Both the position numbers and the translations under genes were made by a program. Below are positions 6,219 to 7,765 of a stretch of 7,765 bases of DNA, in pieces (the stretch's first letter is position 1; each line of letters opens with the position of its first letter). The stretch is from JAMBLL01 sp036985935 (lineage in GTDB: Bacteria; Actinomycetota; Acidimicrobiia; Spongiisociales; UBA5794). Under the pieces are notes generated by a model, which ran no database searches, was not told the DNA's origin, and saw only the letters and a program-made list of their open reading frames with translations. The stretch covers positions 1 through 7,765 of the forward strand of contig BTQP01000087.1 of NCBI GenBank assembly GCA_036985935.1, read 5' to 3'.

Positions 6219-7156
6219 AGGTCAACCTTCTCGGCAACGCGAAGCCTCGCGCTGCGTGCACGCGGGTTTCGAGCCACCTCGGCTTCGGAAGGACGGACGG
6301 GTTTACGGGTCAGTATCCGCACATCTGGTGAAGCACCGCACGTGCATACGGGCAATTCCGGAGGACACGTGCACTCTGTGGCGCGTGCAGCCATCGACCG
6401 TTTGACTATTCGATCCTCGAGTGAGTGGTATGCCATCACCACGATCCGACCGCCGGGCGCGAGCAGATCGAACGCGTCCTCCATGACCTGTGTGAGACCG
6501 GCAAGTTCGTCGTTGACAACGATTCTGATCGCCTGGAACGACTTGCGAGCGGGATGACCGGAACGTCTGGCAGGTTCGGGAACCGCATTGGCGATACACG
6601 CCGCGAGAGTTTCGGTGTCCTCGAAGGGACGCTCGGCAACGATCGCGGCAGCGATTCGCCTGGCGAACCGCTCTTCTCCGTAGCGCGACAGGATCCGCGC
6701 GAGGTCCGACTCGCTGCTCTCGTTGACAACGCCGGCTGCCGTGGTCGAGGCATCGTGGCCCATTCGCATATCGAGCGGACCGCTGCGGTGATACGAGAAC
6801 CCGCGACTCGCTTCCTCGAGCTGGTGTGAAGAAACCCCCAGATCAAGAAGGATGCCGTCGACTCGAGCAGGAATGCCGCCGACGCCAACGAACGACGCGA
6901 TGTCGCGGTAGTTCGCGTGTACGAGAACGAGTCTCTCGGAGGGTTCTGCCTGCGCGAGAGCATCGGAGTCACGGTCGACACCGACAATGCGAACATCTGG
7001 ATACCGGTCAAGGAGTGCACGGCTATGACCTCCCCCACCGAACGTTCCGTCGACGACCCAACCTTTGGCCGCCGTGGAAAACCACGTCACGACCTCGTCG
7101 ACCATCACTGGTTCGTGGTAGCTGTATTCCTTGTTGTGTGTGGTGGGCTGATCCAT
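6215..7156 (-). CDS. rsmH: 16S rRNA (cytosine(1402)-N(4))-methyltransferase RsmH (MraW)
   Basis: SAM-dependent enzyme that N4-methylates C1402 of 16S rRNA in the decoding centre; a regular member of the dcw cluster. It has 313 residues, normal length. Motifs: YHEPVMVDEVV (13-23), the SAM loop VVDGTFGGGGHS (34-45) with IVGVDRD (57-63), DGILLDLGVSSHQLEEASRGFSY (100-122), LDMRMG (128-133), the FARRIA region (164-169), KSFQAIRIVVNDEL (205-218), YHSLEDRIVKR (243-253) and a basic C-terminus RNPRARSARLRVAEK. A segment with C262, C264, C271 and C273 (CTCPPELPVCTC) sits near the end. The ATG follows the 3' arm of a 14-bp inverted repeat directly, and GGGGGA six bases upstream is the only Shine-Dalgarno candidate. 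The stop overlaps the ftsL-type gene as GTGA. Confidence 0.97.
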   Translation of the reverse strand: MDQPTTHNKEYSYHEPVMVDEVVTWFSTAAKGWVVDGTFGGGGHSRALLDRYPDVRIVGVDRDSDALAQAEPSERLVLVHANYRDIASFVGVGGIPARVDGILLDLGVSSHQLEEASRGFSYHRSGPLDMRMGHDASTTAAGVVNESSESDLARILSRYGEERFARRIAAAIVAERPFEDTETLAACIANAVPEPARRSGHPARKSFQAIRIVVNDELAGLTQVMEDAFDLLAPGGRIVVMAYHSLEDRIVKRSMAARATECTCPPELPVCTCGASPDVRILTRKPVRPSEAEVARNPRARSARLRVAEKVDL

Positions 7157-7237
7157 GGTCAGTCCCCCGGAGCGCTGGCGCCAAAACGGAAGCGGGCGGA
7201 GTAAGGGGCCTCCCTATTGGCATCCGGGGGACTGACC
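7157..7237 (-). promoter_or_regulatory. Perfect 14-bp inverted repeat covering the rsmH ribosome binding site
   Basis: On the coding strand GGTCAGTCCCCCGG (7237-7224) and CCGGGGGACTGACC (7170-7157) are exact reverse complements separated by 53 bases. The second arm contains GGGGGA (7168-7163), the likely rsmH Shine-Dalgarno, and ends at the base before the ATG. The loop can add GCCAA (7221-7217) with TTGGC (7184-7180) and a small AGGG-AGGC-CCCT hairpin (7215-7204). As RNA this would bury the ribosome binding site, so I infer translational control of rsmH or an mRNA processing element. No T-tract follows, so it is not an ordinary terminator. An 81-base miniature element with terminal repeats is an alternative, but I see no flanking target duplication. 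Confidence 0.7.
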
Positions 7238-7276
7238 GCGAGCCAGCCCACTGTTGTTGCATCGTCTCGTTGGTTG

Positions 7277-7708
7277 TCATAGTCCTTCACCCGAAAGGAC
7301 CTCTTCAATCGCGGCGTAGTAGTCGTCTGCTTCTCGTGCGACCGACTCCCACGTCCCTGTGGCCCAGATCTCAACATGGTCAGCCACCCCGACCACCGTG
7401 ACCTCTTTGTCCAGATCCGCGTAGACGCGCAACGCTTCGGGAATCTGGCACCGGCCGGCCTTGTCGAGTTTCTGGTCGATCGCAGATGCGAAAAAGGCTC
7501 TCGCATAGTTGCGAGCGCGTCGGTCTGTCCTGGGCAGCTTGAGAACCCTGTCGGACTCGACCTGCCATTGACCGAGCGGAAAGACGTACAAACATCGTTC
7601 CTGACCCTTGGTCACGACGCAGCCACCCTCGAGTCCCGATCGGAACTTCGAAGGCATCACGACTCGACCTTTGTCGTCGAGCGAATGGCTGAATTCGCCA
7701 AGGAACAT
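7277..7708 (-). CDS. mraZ: Transcriptional regulator MraZ
   Basis: DNA-binding protein of 143 residues, first gene of the dcw cluster; in studied bacteria it binds repeats ahead of its own gene and controls the operon. It has the two tandem AbrB-like halves expected: the first opens MFLGEFSHSLDDKGRVVMPSKFR (1-23) with DDKGR at 11-15, the second contains LDKAGRCQIPEALR (81-94) with DKAGR at 82-86. The C-terminus is acidic (EADDYYAAIEEVLSGEGL). The ATG is chosen because the family begins MFxGExxHxLDxKGR; a GGAG lies ten bases upstream, somewhat far. Three GTGGG repeats lie 31-57 bases upstream, consistent with autoregulation. After its stop comes a 120-base gap before rsmH. Confidence 0.97.
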   Translation of the reverse strand: MFLGEFSHSLDDKGRVVMPSKFRSGLEGGCVVTKGQERCLYVFPLGQWQVESDRVLKLPRTDRRARNYARAFFASAIDQKLDKAGRCQIPEALRVYADLDKEVTVVGVADHVEIWATGTWESVAREADDYYAAIEEVLSGEGL

Positions 7709-7739
7709 CTGTCACGGTCTCCATCATTCCGTTTCAACT

Positions 7740-7765
7740 CCCACAGAGCCCCACTATCGCCCACT
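7740..7765 (-). promoter_or_regulatory. Probable MraZ operator: three GTGGG repeats in 10-base phase
   Basis: On the coding strand AGTGGG (7765-7760), AGTGGG (7755-7750) and TGTGGG (7745-7740) recur at exactly 10-base steps, about one helical turn, 31 bases ahead of the mraZ ATG. MraZ is known to bind tandem TGGG- or GTG-containing boxes with regular spacing upstream of mraZ, so identity and position agree. The window ends at the first repeat, so further copies and the promoter core may lie outside. No convincing -10 element is visible between the repeats and the ATG. Confidence 0.75.

Noticed and set aside
5223..6557. A 444-codon open frame on the plus strand, antisense to ftsI, ftsL and rsmH.
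   Set aside because: It crosses three well-supported genes and a gap. Its translation is dominated by Arg, Ser, Pro and Cys with no domain, as expected for an antisense frame in GC-rich DNA.
7157..7237. The inverted repeat as an intrinsic transcription terminator.
   Set aside because: The loop is 53 bases, the stem is followed by a start codon rather than a T-run, and termination here would silence the whole operon downstream.
7709..7737. TTGAAA before mraZ as a -35 element.
   Set aside because: A 17-base spacer would place the -10 on TGACAG, abutting the ATG, leaving no room for a leader and a poor match; the true promoter probably lies at or beyond the repeats.

Overview
The window is one uninterrupted block of the division and cell wall (dcw) cluster, all on the minus strand. 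Read in transcription order from the right edge it is mraZ, rsmH (mraW), an ftsL-type gene, ftsI (penicillin-binding protein), murE, murF, mraY and the first 35 codons of murD, which is cut by the left edge. Order, lengths and motifs are canonical. The core content is housekeeping; I see no mobile element, CRISPR array, tRNA or rRNA, and no gene-free stretch over 300 bases.

Organism: a moderately GC-rich bacterium with meso-diaminopimelate peptidoglycan, inferred from the DNPR motif of MurE. The gene order, frequent GTG starts, the MHKQGVPTMGG motif of MraY and a CxCPPxxPxCxC segment in RsmH fit a high-GC Gram-positive (actinobacterial) lineage, perhaps Acidimicrobiia-like. This placement is inference from memory of families, not a search.

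Layout: at 7740-7765 three GTGGG repeats at exact 10-base spacing form a probable MraZ operator ahead of mraZ. mraZ and rsmH are separated by a 120-base gap. In it lies a perfect 14-bp inverted repeat whose downstream arm carries the rsmH ribosome binding site and ends at the base before the ATG. rsmH and the ftsL-type gene overlap by 4 bases. A 97-base gap then follows before ftsI, the only other real gap. It holds an unlisted 19-codon ORF with its own GGAG site, whose TGA overlaps the ATG of ftsI by ATGA. ftsI is followed after one base by murE, whose start is best placed at a GTG (3980) with a good AAGGA. murE/murF, murF/mraY and mraY/murD all overlap by 4 bases (ATGA, GTGA, GTGA).

How the genes work together: MraZ controls the operon and RsmH methylates 16S rRNA. 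FtsL and FtsI belong to the septal wall synthesis complex. MurE, MurF and MurD build the UDP-MurNAc-pentapeptide, and MraY loads it on undecaprenyl phosphate to give lipid I. The least ordinary signals are the two intergenic gaps, which look like translational control points in an otherwise tightly coupled operon.
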